The notes below the pieces were generated by a model. That model saw only the letters and a program-made list of their open reading frames with translations, made no database searches and was not told where the DNA came from. The position numbers and the translations under genes were made by a program. From Clostridia bacterium (GTDB taxonomy: Bacteria > Bacillota > Clostridia > Christensenellales > Borkfalkiaceae): a stretch of 52,125 nt of DNA. Shown one piece after another: positions 8,148 through 17,075 of this stretch. How positions within the stretch are numbered: the stretch's first letter is position 1; every line of letters starts with the position of its first letter. The DNA is taken from contig CAAFYG010000036.1 in NCBI GenBank assembly GCA_900767195.1, forward strand, positions 1 through 52,125, read 5' to 3'.

Positions 8148-9500
8148 ATGGAAAAGAATCCGAAAAAAGTTTTAATCCGCTGCGATTATTCGCAAGAAGT
8201 GGGCAAGATCAAGCCGATGAACGGCGTGAATAACGGTCCTGTGCCGCCCTCAACGCGCGGCATGCGCAATTTCGAATTGTACAAGGCGGCGAATATTCCG
8301 TTCGCGCGGCTGCACGACGCGTCTTTTTATCCGGCGTACGGCGGGGAATTTACGGTGGACGTACACCGCATTTTCCGCAATTCCGACGCGGACGAAACGA
8401 AAGAAGAGAGCTACGATTTCGAAGAAACCGATCGGTACTTAAAGGCGATTTACGAAAGCGGCACGAAGATTTTCTACCGCCTCGGCGCGAGCATCGAGCA
8501 TTACAAAAAATACGGCACGTACCCGCCCAAAGATTTTCTGAAATGGGCGAAAATCTGCGAGCATATCATTCTCCATTACAACCAAAAATGGGCGAACGGC
8601 TTCGAGTACGGCATCGAATACTGGGAAATCTGGAACGAGCCGGACTGCGTGAACGCGGACGGATCGCACCCCTGCTGGCAGGGAACGGACGAGCAGTTTG
8701 CGGAATTTTTCTCCACGGCGGCGAAGTATCTGAAAGGCGCGTTTCCGAAACTGAAATTCGGCGGCCCGGCATTCGCGTGGCTGTGGGATCAGCACAATAT
8801 CGATATCCTGAAAGAAATTCACGAGAAAGGCACGCCGCTCGATTTCGTATCGTATCACCTGTACGCGCGCGATGTGCCTTGGTTTGTATCGCAGGTGCGC
8901 GAGGCAAATAAGATTTTTAAGGAGTGCGGCTACGGCAACGCGGAAACGTACCTGAACGAATGGAATTACGTGAAAGGCTGGCAGAACGAAAGCTGGATTT
9001 ACACGATCGAAGCGGAACAGGGGATAAAAGGCGCGGCATACACGGCGGCGGTGATGTGCGCGTGTCAGAAAGAAAAACTCGACGGCCTGATGTACTACGA
9101 CGCGCGCCCCGGTTGCTCGATGAACGGTATGTTCGACGATCTGCTGCGCCCGAGAAAGACGTATTACGCGATCAAGGCGTTCGGCGAGCTTTGGCGCGCG
9201 GGCGGCGAAGTGAAATCGGAAATCGACGGCGAAGATATTTACGCGTGCGCGGCGGCGGGCAAAAACGAGAACGGCGAAGAAGAAAAACTCGCGCTGATTT
9301 CGTACTTTACCGACGACGATACGAAAGCGGCGCAAGACGTAGAGCTTGATTTTTCGTGCCTTACGGCGGGCAAAACAAAGGGCGGAATTTATCTGCTCGA
9401 CGGCGAAAACGATATGAAAAAAATCGCCGAAGAAGATTTTTCGCGTCCCGTGCGCCTTACTTTGAAACCGCAGGACGTGGTACTTATTAAAATTGCGTGA
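8148..9500 (+). CDS. Cytoplasmic glycoside hydrolase, GH39-like (beta-xylosidase-type fold)
   Basis: A 450-residue enzyme without a signal peptide, so it acts on imported sugars. A (beta/alpha)8 clan-A type barrel is indicated by YWEIWNEPD with Glu164 as the likely acid/base and YLNEWN with Glu271 as the likely nucleophile; the spacing and the WNEP context resemble GH39 beta-xylosidases and iduronidases. The last 100 residues look like the beta-sandwich that follows the barrel in that family. ATG 8148 has AGGAG at good distance. A terminator follows at 9627-9660. Substrate is not proved; related clan-A families such as GH30 or GH5 cannot be excluded from motifs alone. Confidence 0.72.
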   Translation: MEKNPKKVLIRCDYSQEVGKIKPMNGVNNGPVPPSTRGMRNFELYKAANIPFARLHDASFYPAYGGEFTVDVHRIFRNSDADETKEESYDFEETDRYLKAIYESGTKIFYRLGASIEHYKKYGTYPPKDFLKWAKICEHIILHYNQKWANGFEYGIEYWEIWNEPDCVNADGSHPCWQGTDEQFAEFFSTAAKYLKGAFPKLKFGGPAFAWLWDQHNIDILKEIHEKGTPLDFVSYHLYARDVPWFVSQVREANKIFKECGYGNAETYLNEWNYVKGWQNESWIYTIEAEQGIKGAAYTAAVMCACQKEKLDGLMYYDARPGCSMNGMFDDLLRPRKTYYAIKAFGELWRAGGEVKSEIDGEDIYACAAAGKNENGEEEKLALISYFTDDDTKAAQDVELDFSCLTAGKTKGGIYLLDGENDMKKIAEEDFSRPVRLTLKPQDVVLIKIA

Positions 9501-9626
9501 AAATAAGCGCAGCGCCGGTTTTAGACGTTTCATAAATCGTTATATTTGACGGGTAATTTTGCCGAAATCATAGAAAAAACAGGAAAAATTGCATAAAACA
9601 GGGAAAAATTAACACAAAAAAACGAT

Positions 9627-9660
9627 AAACGAAGAGCTTTTTCGGCCCTTCGTTTTTTTT
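9627..9660 (+). terminator. Rho-independent terminator after the GH39-like gene
   Basis: Stem AAACGAAG (9627-9634) with CTTCGTTT (9648-9655), loop of 13 nt, then a run of eight T. This sits in the 355-bp gap between 9500 and 9856, which otherwise holds an AT-rich stretch with short repeated CAGGAAAAATT / CAGGGAAAAATT words (about 9580-9611) and the next promoter. Confidence 0.8.
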
Positions 9661-9712
9661 GTGCCGTAAAAAAAGTTCGTTACATTTTCCATTTTTATCG
9701 TTACTTTGTCCA

Positions 9713-9741
9713 TTCACAAAAACGAAAACCTTTGCTATAAT
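9713..9741 (+). promoter_or_regulatory. Sigma-A promoter of the oligosaccharide transporter operon
   Basis: TTCACA (9713-9718), 17 bp ending in TGC, TATAAT (9736-9741). This is a near-consensus extended promoter. The leader to the TTG start at 9856 is about 108 nt. Confidence 0.78.
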
Positions 9742-9855
9742 TAAATCGCAAAAACGAGAAATCGCGGTTTTGCCTCACACGTACACGCGCGAAATGATTC
9801 GCTGCGCAAGGGTGCGACAGGCATACCCGTTACCGGCAAATAAGGAGGATACAAG

Positions 9856-11874
9856 TTGGCAGCACATACGAAAAAACTTATCCAATACCTGGCGGCGTGT
9901 CTTTTTGCGGCGCTGGTTTTCGTTTGTTTTTCGGGCTTTACGCTCACGGGATCGGCGAAAATCAAGTACAGCGGCAAGGGATCGGCAACGTTTTCGGTGA
10001 TTTCCGAGGAAGAGGAGCAGCCGTTTAAAGAAGCCGTGGAAGCGTATGCGGAAGGTTTCCGGGTGCGTTCGGGCGAAAACGACGCGATTTTTGTGGAAAG
10101 CGTATCGAAAACGGAAAACGGCTATAACGTGGAAGTATCTTTCCGCCGCATCGACAAAGTGAAAGCGATGGGCGAATTTTTCCTGCAAAAAACCTCTTCG
10201 TTTGTGCCGGAAACAAGCGAAACGGGCGAAATGATCAGAAACTGGGAGGCCGGTTTGTTTGCCTGTACGCAGACGATTTATTATAAGTCCGTGGCAAAAT
10301 CGGTGGATATCGGCGTTGACGAAATTGCGGACGGCTTGCAGTTGTATTCGGCGGGCGGCGCGGAGGTTTCGCTGGAAGAGCTGGATAAATACGCGGCGGG
10401 CGCAAGCGATAAATCCACAGCGGCGGCATTCAGACTTTTAGACGTAGGGTGCGTAGAGAGCCTTACCGTGTCTTTCCCCGCAAATATCGCGTACTACGCG
10501 GGCAACGATATGAAGCTCGTGAATAAAAATACGATTGAAATGCGCCCCGTGCCGATTATGGCGGAAATCACTTCCACCGAAGGCGAAATGATCCCCGAAG
10601 ATAAAGAAATCGGCGCGATGTTCGGCTACGTGATCTACGAGAAAGGGATAAGCCCCGCGGCGATGTTCGGCATTATCGCGGGTACGATCGTTGCGGGAGG
10701 ACTGATTGCGGCATTTATTCTGCACCTGATCAAGCTCGGCAAAAACGTTGCGTTTTCCGGCGCGAACGGCTGCGGCGCAAACGGCGCAACGAGCGGCGAT
10801 ACGGCAGGAAATGCGCAATGCGCGCAAGGCGTGCAGGGTTCGCAGGTTGCCCCGGTTGTGCGGGTAATGCAAACGGCGCAACCCGAGCGGGCGGCGAATA
10901 CGGCGGTTGCGCCGGCGAAAAAGCAAAGCGCGATTTCGCGCGGCTGGAAGCAATTTTTAAAGAGCGATTTCTGCACGGGCATCCGCCAGCACAAGCTTTT
11001 GTATCTGCTTTTGCTGCCGGCGTTCGTGTACGTGCTGATTTTTTGCTATCTGCCGATGTTCGGACTTGTGATCGCATTTCAGGACTTTAAAATTTTAGAC
11101 GGCGTATTCGGCAGCGAATTCGTGGGCTTGAAAACGTTCCGCAGAATTCTTTACGCGCAGAATAAAGGCACGTACAAAATGTTCCGTAATACCGTGTACA
11201 TATCGATGATTCGTATCGGCACGAATTTTCCGCTGATTTTAATTTTCACGCTGCTTTTAAACGAGGTGAAAAACCGCAGAGCGAAGGGCGTGATTCAAAC
11301 GATTTCGTACATTCCGAATTTCATTTCGTGGATCGCCGTGGGCGGCATGGCGTTTAACCTGCTGGGCGAAAACGGCGCGCTCAACGCGATGCTGAACAGT
11401 CTTTTGGGACATAGCTTCGATTTCTACGGCAATCCGGATTACTGGTGGGGCATTTTGGCGGCGTCTTCGCTATGGAAAGGTCTTGGCTGGGGTACTCTTA
11501 TTTATATGTCTGCGCTCGGCAGTATATCCGACGAACTATACGACGCGTGTACGATCGACGGGGGCGGAAGATTCCGGCAGGCGATCACCGTAACGCTCCC
11601 CGGCGTGATGAACGTGATTATGTTGCAGCTGATTTTGGATATTTCTTCGATTATGGGCGACAACTACGAACAGATTATCGCTATGACGCGCGGCCTTGAT
11701 ATTTTACACTCCACCACAAACGTGGTAGGCACGCTCGCCTACGGATCGGTGCTCGGCGGCAGCGGATTCTCGCTGGCTACGGCGTGCGGACTGATTCAGG
11801 GCGTGATCGGTCTGATCCTCGTGATTTTCACGAACAGGATCGTAAAGAAAACAGATAACGAGGGGATATTATGA
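9856..11874 (+). CDS. LplB-type oligosaccharide ABC permease fused to a large N-terminal extracytoplasmic domain
   Basis: A 672-residue protein with two parts. The C-terminal 300 residues (from about 371) are a normal binding-protein-dependent permease of the LplB/YtcP type, with the EAA loop DACTIDGGGRFRQAITVTLPG from residue 563. Ahead of it are a membrane anchor (about 8-28), an outside domain (about 30-260), a second membrane segment (about 266-295) and a Gly/Ala/Gln-rich linker (about 300-350). Normal LplB proteins are about 300 residues. The start is TTG 9856, chosen because AAGGAGGA at 9842-9849 fits it exactly and no ATG or GTG is near. It overlaps the next permease by ATGA, and both belong to the transporter whose receptor is at 12852. 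Confidence 0.88.
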   Translation: MAAHTKKLIQYLAACLFAALVFVCFSGFTLTGSAKIKYSGKGSATFSVISEEEEQPFKEAVEAYAEGFRVRSGENDAIFVESVSKTENGYNVEVSFRRIDKVKAMGEFFLQKTSSFVPETSETGEMIRNWEAGLFACTQTIYYKSVAKSVDIGVDEIADGLQLYSAGGAEVSLEELDKYAAGASDKSTAAAFRLLDVGCVESLTVSFPANIAYYAGNDMKLVNKNTIEMRPVPIMAEITSTEGEMIPEDKEIGAMFGYVIYEKGISPAAMFGIIAGTIVAGGLIAAFILHLIKLGKNVAFSGANGCGANGATSGDTAGNAQCAQGVQGSQVAPVVRVMQTAQPERAANTAVAPAKKQSAISRGWKQFLKSDFCTGIRQHKLLYLLLLPAFVYVLIFCYLPMFGLVIAFQDFKILDGVFGSEFVGLKTFRRILYAQNKGTYKMFRNTVYISMIRIGTNFPLILIFTLLLNEVKNRRAKGVIQTISYIPNFISWIAVGGMAFNLLGENGALNAMLNSLLGHSFDFYGNPDYWWGILAASSLWKGLGWGTLIYMSALGSISDELYDACTIDGGGRFRQAITVTLPGVMNVIMLQLILDISSIMGDNYEQIIAMTRGLDILHSTTNVVGTLAYGSVLGGSGFSLATACGLIQGVIGLILVIFTNRIVKKTDNEGIL

Positions 11875-12761
11875 AAAACACGGGAAGAGTTACCAAAAAA
11901 ATATCCGTATTCAATATCGTAAACGCGCTGATCATGATTTTGCTCACGCTGATGTTTATTCTGCCGTTCTGGCTGATCGTAACCGCGTCTTTCAGCAGCA
12001 ATTCCATTCTGATGCGCGAGGGCTTTTCGATCTTTTTCCGCGGATTTACGCTTGCGGGATACCAATTCTTGTTTTCGATCGGCGACGCGTTTTTGCGCGC
12101 GCTTGCTGTCACCGTAGCGGTGGCGGCGGCAGGTACGGCGATTTCCGTATTCGGCTGCGCGTGGGCGGCGTTCGCGCTCTCGAATAAAAAACTTGTGGGA
12201 AGAAAATTTTTCAATGTGTTCTTCATGATTCCCATGTTTTTTTCGGGCGGCACGATTCCCACATACCTTGTGATCCGCGGCATAGGCTTGTACGATACGA
12301 TCTGGGCGCTGATTCTCCCCGGCAGCATCGGCGCGTACAATATTTTGCTGCTTCGCAATTACTTCTACGGACTTTCGCCCGCGCTGGGCGAGGCAGCTCA
12401 GCTTGACGGCGCAAACGATTTTCAGCAGATCTGGAGCGTATATACGCCGCTTGCGCTGCCGATGATGTTCACCGTAGGCATGGTAACGTTCGTGGGAAAG
12501 TGGAACAGCTGGCTGCCCTCGGTTTTGTATCTCGAAGCCACGCACACTTCGCTGCAACTCGTGCAGCACGTATTGAAGCAGATGATCGACAACATGCAGG
12601 CGTTTTATTCGAGCCGCGCTTCGGGCAGCGTGGCGAACGCGCCTCTTACTTCGGCGCGGAATGCGGGCATCGTGATCGTAATACTGCCGCTGATTCTCAT
12701 TTCGCCGATTTTGCAGAAATATTTTGTGAACGGCATCACGGCTGGTTCGGAAAAAGGCTGA
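11871..12761 (+). CDS. LplC/YtcP-type oligosaccharide ABC permease
   Basis: The second channel subunit, 296 residues, normal length. It has about six membrane segments, a start resembling FNIVNALIMILLTLMFILPF and the EAA loop EAAQLDGANDFQQIWSVYTP that docks on the ATPase. The ATG overlaps the stop of the preceding permease gene by four bases (ATGA), pointing to coupled translation. No ATPase gene is present in this operon; such transporters usually share a general MsmX-type ATPase encoded elsewhere. Confidence 0.92.
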   Translation: MKNTGRVTKKISVFNIVNALIMILLTLMFILPFWLIVTASFSSNSILMREGFSIFFRGFTLAGYQFLFSIGDAFLRALAVTVAVAAAGTAISVFGCAWAAFALSNKKLVGRKFFNVFFMIPMFFSGGTIPTYLVIRGIGLYDTIWALILPGSIGAYNILLLRNYFYGLSPALGEAAQLDGANDFQQIWSVYTPLALPMMFTVGMVTFVGKWNSWLPSVLYLEATHTSLQLVQHVLKQMIDNMQAFYSSRASGSVANAPLTSARNAGIVIVILPLILISPILQKYFVNGITAGSEKG

Positions 12762-12779
12762 TACGGCGCAGATACAGCG

Positions 12780-12793
12780 TTTAAACGTTTAAA
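12780..12793. promoter_or_regulatory. Perfect 14-bp palindrome with central CG, LacI-family-like operator
   Basis: TTTAAACGTTTAAA between the permease and receptor genes is its own reverse complement and has the central CG typical of LacI/CcpA-family operators. It does not fit the full cre consensus. Its site inside the operon would suit internal control or a roadblock; function is inferred only. Confidence 0.35.
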
Positions 12794-12851
12794 AAGTCGG
12801 TAAAACGGCTGAAAAAATAAAAATAAATTCTTTTGTTTCGGAGGAAGAAAG

Positions 12852-14594
12852 ATGAACAAAAAAGTATCTTCTATCATTGCGGCAAGCGTGCTTGCCATGG
12901 GCGTAGGATTCGGCGCTTGCGCCGGGAACACGGACGATCCCGTAAACCCGGGCAACGGAAGCGGCGAACGGCCTTTGGGGAAGACGATTTCCATCTACAC
13001 GGGCGGTTCGAGCGAATTTACGTGGGCGGCAGGCTCGGAAGAAGAGCGCGTGCTTGATTACGTGGAACAAAAATACTACGACGAAACGGGCGTTTCGCTC
13101 GATTTTCAGATCTCCCATCTCGGCGAAAACATGCGCTCGAAGCTGGGTACGGCGCTTTCTTCGGGCGGCGTGGACGTGATTGTTTCTCACACCCGCGGCG
13201 GCGTGGGCGTAGACGATTATCTGATCGAACAAAACGCGTATTTCAATATCAACACGCGGCTTCGCACCCGCGCAAAGAATCTGCTGAAATACATCGAAGG
13301 CGACCCTCTTTGGAGTATGACTACTTCGAATAACGAGGTAGTGGGGATTCCCTCGGCAATCAATCCGTATAAATTCGGTATTCTCTTGAGAAAAGATCGC
13401 ATGGAAAAAGCGGGCTACACCGATGACGCGGCAAAAACAAGCGAGATCTGCCCCGCAACGAACAAGAATTACATTCTTGTGGATAATCTCGAAGATTTTG
13501 CGGATATGTGCGTGGCGATGAACGCGCTCGAAGGCGCAGGCGCATACGCCGTATCCGGTGCGGTGTGGGACGTGGAAAAAGCTCTTACGCTGGGCGCGTT
13601 TGCCGATTCCGGCTATTTTACGAGTACGCTTAAAAAAGGCAGCGAGCTGGGGTTGACCGACGCGGAAAACGCAAATAAAGACCTTGTGGTGACGGGATAT
13701 GGCACGAAAGAGTATGAAGCGGTTACGCAAATCGAATACGAATGGGTGCAGAAGGGAATTCTGAACCCAAAAATGAACGGCGTGCTTCTAGAAGAAGCCG
13801 AAACGGAATTTATCGCGGGGAAAACGAGTGTGTTCGTGGAAGATCCCACCGTTCAGCATCTGATTCAGGTGGCGAGAAAGACGAAAGCGGAAGATTCCTC
13901 GGCGGAATTTACCGTGTTGCCTGCGCTTCGCGCGTATCGCGACGAAAGCAAATGCCCTCAGGAAACGCGCAAGGATAAAAACGGCAACGAGATCACCCGC
14001 GCAAAGAAAGGATTTATGAGAAATACGAGCGCGGTGTTTGCGGCGTGCTTCTCGAAAAATTCGAAGAATGTAGACGACGTGCTGAAATTTTTAAACTGGG
14101 TGTTTGAAAACGAGAATAATTATAATCTTTGCCGCTACGGCATCGAGGGCGAGCATTGGGTGAACAACGGCGACGGCACGTATTCCTACCCCGAGGGCAA
14201 AGAAAGCTATCTTACCAACCCGCCGTATTCCGGAATTTTAACGCTCGTGGAAAATCAGAACATTTCCAACCTGACCTACACGGGCTACACCGCGGACGAA
14301 CTGCATTGGATTAACGACGTTGCGGGCGACGCGGACAATTACGTGCAAAACGAAGTGATCGATTATCTTTTCGTGCTGAAAGACGACGCGAAAGCGCAGT
14401 CTAACACGGCGGGAAGCAATATGTATGCCGATCTTGTGCAGGCATGGAACGGCACGAAGAGTCCGGATACGTTCTTCGAAACGGACAGAATGGGGTATCT
14501 TTCCGCGTCGAGTGCGGTGAGAAAGCAGATGACCGATCAGTATCTTTTAATCAAACAGCGTAAGGAAAAAGCGCAGCAAAAGACTAACGGCTAA
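12852..14594 (+). CDS. Oligosaccharide ABC transporter substrate-binding lipoprotein (LplA type)
   Basis: A 580-residue receptor anchored outside the membrane. The signal peptide ends in a lipobox with Cys23 (GFGAC), followed by a short Gly/Asn/Pro-rich spacer. The rest has the size and layout of large type II binding proteins of the LplA/YtcQ group that bind oligosaccharides: VDVIVSHTRGG, VVGIPSAINPYKFGILLRKD and a late segment on windows of mutual domain closure. A strong ribosome site (CGGAGGAAG) precedes ATG 12852. It is encoded after its two permeases. The bound glycan is unknown; the neighbouring enzymes suggest plant or host heteroglycans. Confidence 0.9.
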   Translation: MNKKVSSIIAASVLAMGVGFGACAGNTDDPVNPGNGSGERPLGKTISIYTGGSSEFTWAAGSEEERVLDYVEQKYYDETGVSLDFQISHLGENMRSKLGTALSSGGVDVIVSHTRGGVGVDDYLIEQNAYFNINTRLRTRAKNLLKYIEGDPLWSMTTSNNEVVGIPSAINPYKFGILLRKDRMEKAGYTDDAAKTSEICPATNKNYILVDNLEDFADMCVAMNALEGAGAYAVSGAVWDVEKALTLGAFADSGYFTSTLKKGSELGLTDAENANKDLVVTGYGTKEYEAVTQIEYEWVQKGILNPKMNGVLLEEAETEFIAGKTSVFVEDPTVQHLIQVARKTKAEDSSAEFTVLPALRAYRDESKCPQETRKDKNGNEITRAKKGFMRNTSAVFAACFSKNSKNVDDVLKFLNWVFENENNYNLCRYGIEGEHWVNNGDGTYSYPEGKESYLTNPPYSGILTLVENQNISNLTYTGYTADELHWINDVAGDADNYVQNEVIDYLFVLKDDAKAQSNTAGSNMYADLVQAWNGTKSPDTFFETDRMGYLSASSAVRKQMTDQYLLIKQRKEKAQQKTNG

Positions 14595-14607
14595 GGAGAG
14601 CGGAAAG

Positions 14608-15087
14608 ATGTCGCTTTGGATAATATTTCTGGCATATATCGAGGCGTTCGGCGCAGGGGTGGCGATTTTCGCAAAGCGCCGCGGGGGAAAGGAGTGGGCG
14701 TATTATTTCATTCCTTTCTATGCCTTCACGTTCGCGAATAAAACCACAAAGGGCTTTAAAGTGATGTCTATTCCCGTGGATAACCTTTTAAAAAGCGTGA
14801 TCGTGGAAACGGCGGTGTGCGCTCTGGCGTTTCTCTACGCGAAGTGGGGTGAAACGCATCTTAGCGAAGTAGACGCGCCTTGCTTAAAACAGCTGATGTG
14901 GGTGCCTGCGGGCGTTGCCCTGCTGATCTTCTGGCTAGGCGCGGTGAAATCTTCGCTCGCCGTGTTTGAAGAATGGCGCTGCCGCTTCCCGTGCGACTGG
15001 ATTTTATACCTTACGCTGATCGCACTGCCCGTGGCGTATGCCGTGCTGCCCGTGCGTGAAAAACGAAATAATGCCGTCGGTTTATAA
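14608..15087 (+). CDS. Small integral membrane protein of unknown function
   Basis: A 159-residue protein with about four hydrophobic segments: near residues 3-22, 60-76, 92-112 and 130-148. I do not recognise the family. AAGGAGAGCGG precedes the ATG. It is 13 bp after the receptor gene and about 45 bp before the beta-helix lipoprotein gene, so it is surely in the transporter operon. It may be an accessory of the transporter or of the unusual permease fusion, but nothing in the sequence proves this. Confidence 0.75.
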   Translation: MSLWIIFLAYIEAFGAGVAIFAKRRGGKEWAYYFIPFYAFTFANKTTKGFKVMSIPVDNLLKSVIVETAVCALAFLYAKWGETHLSEVDAPCLKQLMWVPAGVALLIFWLGAVKSSLAVFEEWRCRFPCDWILYLTLIALPVAYAVLPVREKRNNAVGL

Positions 15088-15131
15088 GACGGAAAGAATA
15101 AAAAATTTAACTTTCAAGGAGAGAGAAAATT

Positions 15132-17060
15132 ATGAGAAACAAATTCCGAATGGCTTTGCCGCTTGCCGCGGCATTGCTTCTCGCGTGTTCGTGCGCCCCG
15201 AAAACTCCGGAAAACGGAGAAAATCCCGGCGGCGATACGCCCGAACCCGAAAAGCCTGTAGTCACCGAGTATATCGGTAAGCTTTCTTCGCCCGATTACG
15301 CGGCAATTTCTGCGGAAAACGAAGAAAAGTACACCGTGTATTATTTCGACGGCGCGGCCGGCAACGATTTCGCCGCAGGTACGAGCGCGACGGAGGCGAA
15401 AAAGTCGCTTTCCGTAGCGAACGAAATCGCAAAAACCGCCACGGCGGAAAATCCGGTGAAGATTTTACTTAAAGCCGGCACGAAGTTTACAGGCACGCTT
15501 ACCCTGGAAGAATTCGAAGCGACGGAAGAAACGCCGCTGATCGTGGGCGCATACGGCGCGGACGAAACTGCCGCTAACGCGGAAGAAAGATCTTATCCTA
15601 CGATCGAACCCAAGGCGGACGGCACGGGCGTGGAAATCAAGGCGGGCAACGTGCGCGTAAGCGGACTCGAAATCACGGGACAGAAAGCGAAACGCGGCGT
15701 GAATATGACTACGACAAAGGCAGGCGCGATGAAAAATATCGTGGTGGCGGATTGCTACATTCACGATATCAATTACGTGTGGGATACCGCGGCGCTCGGA
15801 CTCGACGAAACCGCCACGCCCGAAACGCTTACCACCACGCTGACGGGGGCGCAGGTGCAGCAGATCTGCCCCGATTCCCGATACGATTACGGAAACGGCG
15901 GTATTTTCTGCTCCAGCCCTACAGACGAATTTCAGGGCGCGAGCTGGCTTGAAAACGTGTGGATCGAAAACAACACGATCGAGCGCGTGGCAAGAAGCGG
16001 TATGTTTCTCGATTCCACGTGGTCGCGCCGCCCCGGACACGATTTCGGCAAGGGCAAGTATTATAAAGACGAAGTTACGGGCGAAGAGTACGGCTATTAT
16101 CCTTTGAGAAATTTCGTGATCCGCGATAATGATCTTTCGTACGTGGGCGGCGATTCCATCGTGCTGTTGTCCGCGCGCGACAGCTATATCGAGCGTAACA
16201 CTTCTTATCACGCTTCGTATCTCGGCAGAGGCGGGTATTACAACGCGGGCATCTGGCCGCACTCCTGCGAAAATCTCGTGATGCAATACAACGAGGCGGC
16301 GTATACGCACCTCGATAACGGCTGCGGCGACGGGCAGGGCTTCGATATCGATATCGGCAATTCCGATATACTTTTCCAATATAATTATTCGCATCACAAT
16401 GCGGGCGGCGGAATTCTTCTTTGCAGCGTTTCTTCCAACGAATTGCAATACGATAAAAACGGCAATTTCGTGCTGGACGAAGACGGGCTTCCTATTCGCA
16501 AAGAAGTTTCGGCGCACTGGGAAAACAACAAACTGAGAAACAACGTTTTTGCGGACAACAAAGGCCCGGCGGTGAGATTTCAGGCAACCATCGGCTCGCT
16601 CGATTTCGATAACAACGTGGTGATTTATCCCGGCAACGTGAAGAATCAGAAGATGTTCCTTTCCGCCATCAACGGCTATCTCGCAGAGGCGCGGAACTGG
16701 AATTTCCGCAACAATATCTTCTATGCGCGCGGCAACGAGGACACGGTGATTGACGTTGCGCTTTGCGAAACGGAAACGTGCGTATTCGACGGCAACGTGT
16801 TTTACGGTTTCAACGATAAATTCAACGAATCCGTGAAGAATGCCACGGCGTACATCAGCAAAAACGCATACTTTATCGATCCCGGGTTTGCGGGCGTTGA
16901 AGCGAAAGACGGTTTAGCCGCCGCGGCGGCGTTTGCGGCAAAAGCGGAGGCGCTGAAGCTCGGCAAACTGCTGCCCGTGATGAACGCGTATGATTATTCC
17001 GGCAACGATATTGCGAAAACGGGCTATATGGGCGCGTTTTGCAAGGCAAATAAAAGTTAA
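15132..17060 (+). CDS. Lipid-anchored right-handed parallel beta-helix protein
   Basis: A 642-residue surface lipoprotein. The signal peptide ends in LLLAC with Cys19, then a Pro/Glu/Asn spacer. From about residue 50 the pattern FDGAAGNDFAAGTSATEAKKSL opens a pectate-lyase-like beta-helix, continued by many short strands of the type VRVSGLEITG, VWIENNTIERV, FVIRDNDLSYVGGDS and NNVFADNKGPAVRF. Such folds are found in polysaccharide lyases, glycosidases and binding proteins. No catalytic set can be assigned by eye, so lyase activity is only likely. It lies in the transporter operon and probably cuts or holds the glycan at the cell surface. Confidence 0.82.
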   Translation: MRNKFRMALPLAAALLLACSCAPKTPENGENPGGDTPEPEKPVVTEYIGKLSSPDYAAISAENEEKYTVYYFDGAAGNDFAAGTSATEAKKSLSVANEIAKTATAENPVKILLKAGTKFTGTLTLEEFEATEETPLIVGAYGADETAANAEERSYPTIEPKADGTGVEIKAGNVRVSGLEITGQKAKRGVNMTTTKAGAMKNIVVADCYIHDINYVWDTAALGLDETATPETLTTTLTGAQVQQICPDSRYDYGNGGIFCSSPTDEFQGASWLENVWIENNTIERVARSGMFLDSTWSRRPGHDFGKGKYYKDEVTGEEYGYYPLRNFVIRDNDLSYVGGDSIVLLSARDSYIERNTSYHASYLGRGGYYNAGIWPHSCENLVMQYNEAAYTHLDNGCGDGQGFDIDIGNSDILFQYNYSHHNAGGGILLCSVSSNELQYDKNGNFVLDEDGLPIRKEVSAHWENNKLRNNVFADNKGPAVRFQATIGSLDFDNNVVIYPGNVKNQKMFLSAINGYLAEARNWNFRNNIFYARGNEDTVIDVALCETETCVFDGNVFYGFNDKFNESVKNATAYISKNAYFIDPGFAGVEAKDGLAAAAAFAAKAEALKLGKLLPVMNAYDYSGNDIAKTGYMGAFCKANKS

Positions 17061-17075
17061 AAGGGGATAAAAAGA

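Noticed and set aside
12780..12793. Calling the palindrome a CcpA cre site
   Set aside because: It lacks the TGnAA...TTnCA ends of the cre consensus; only the central CG agrees.
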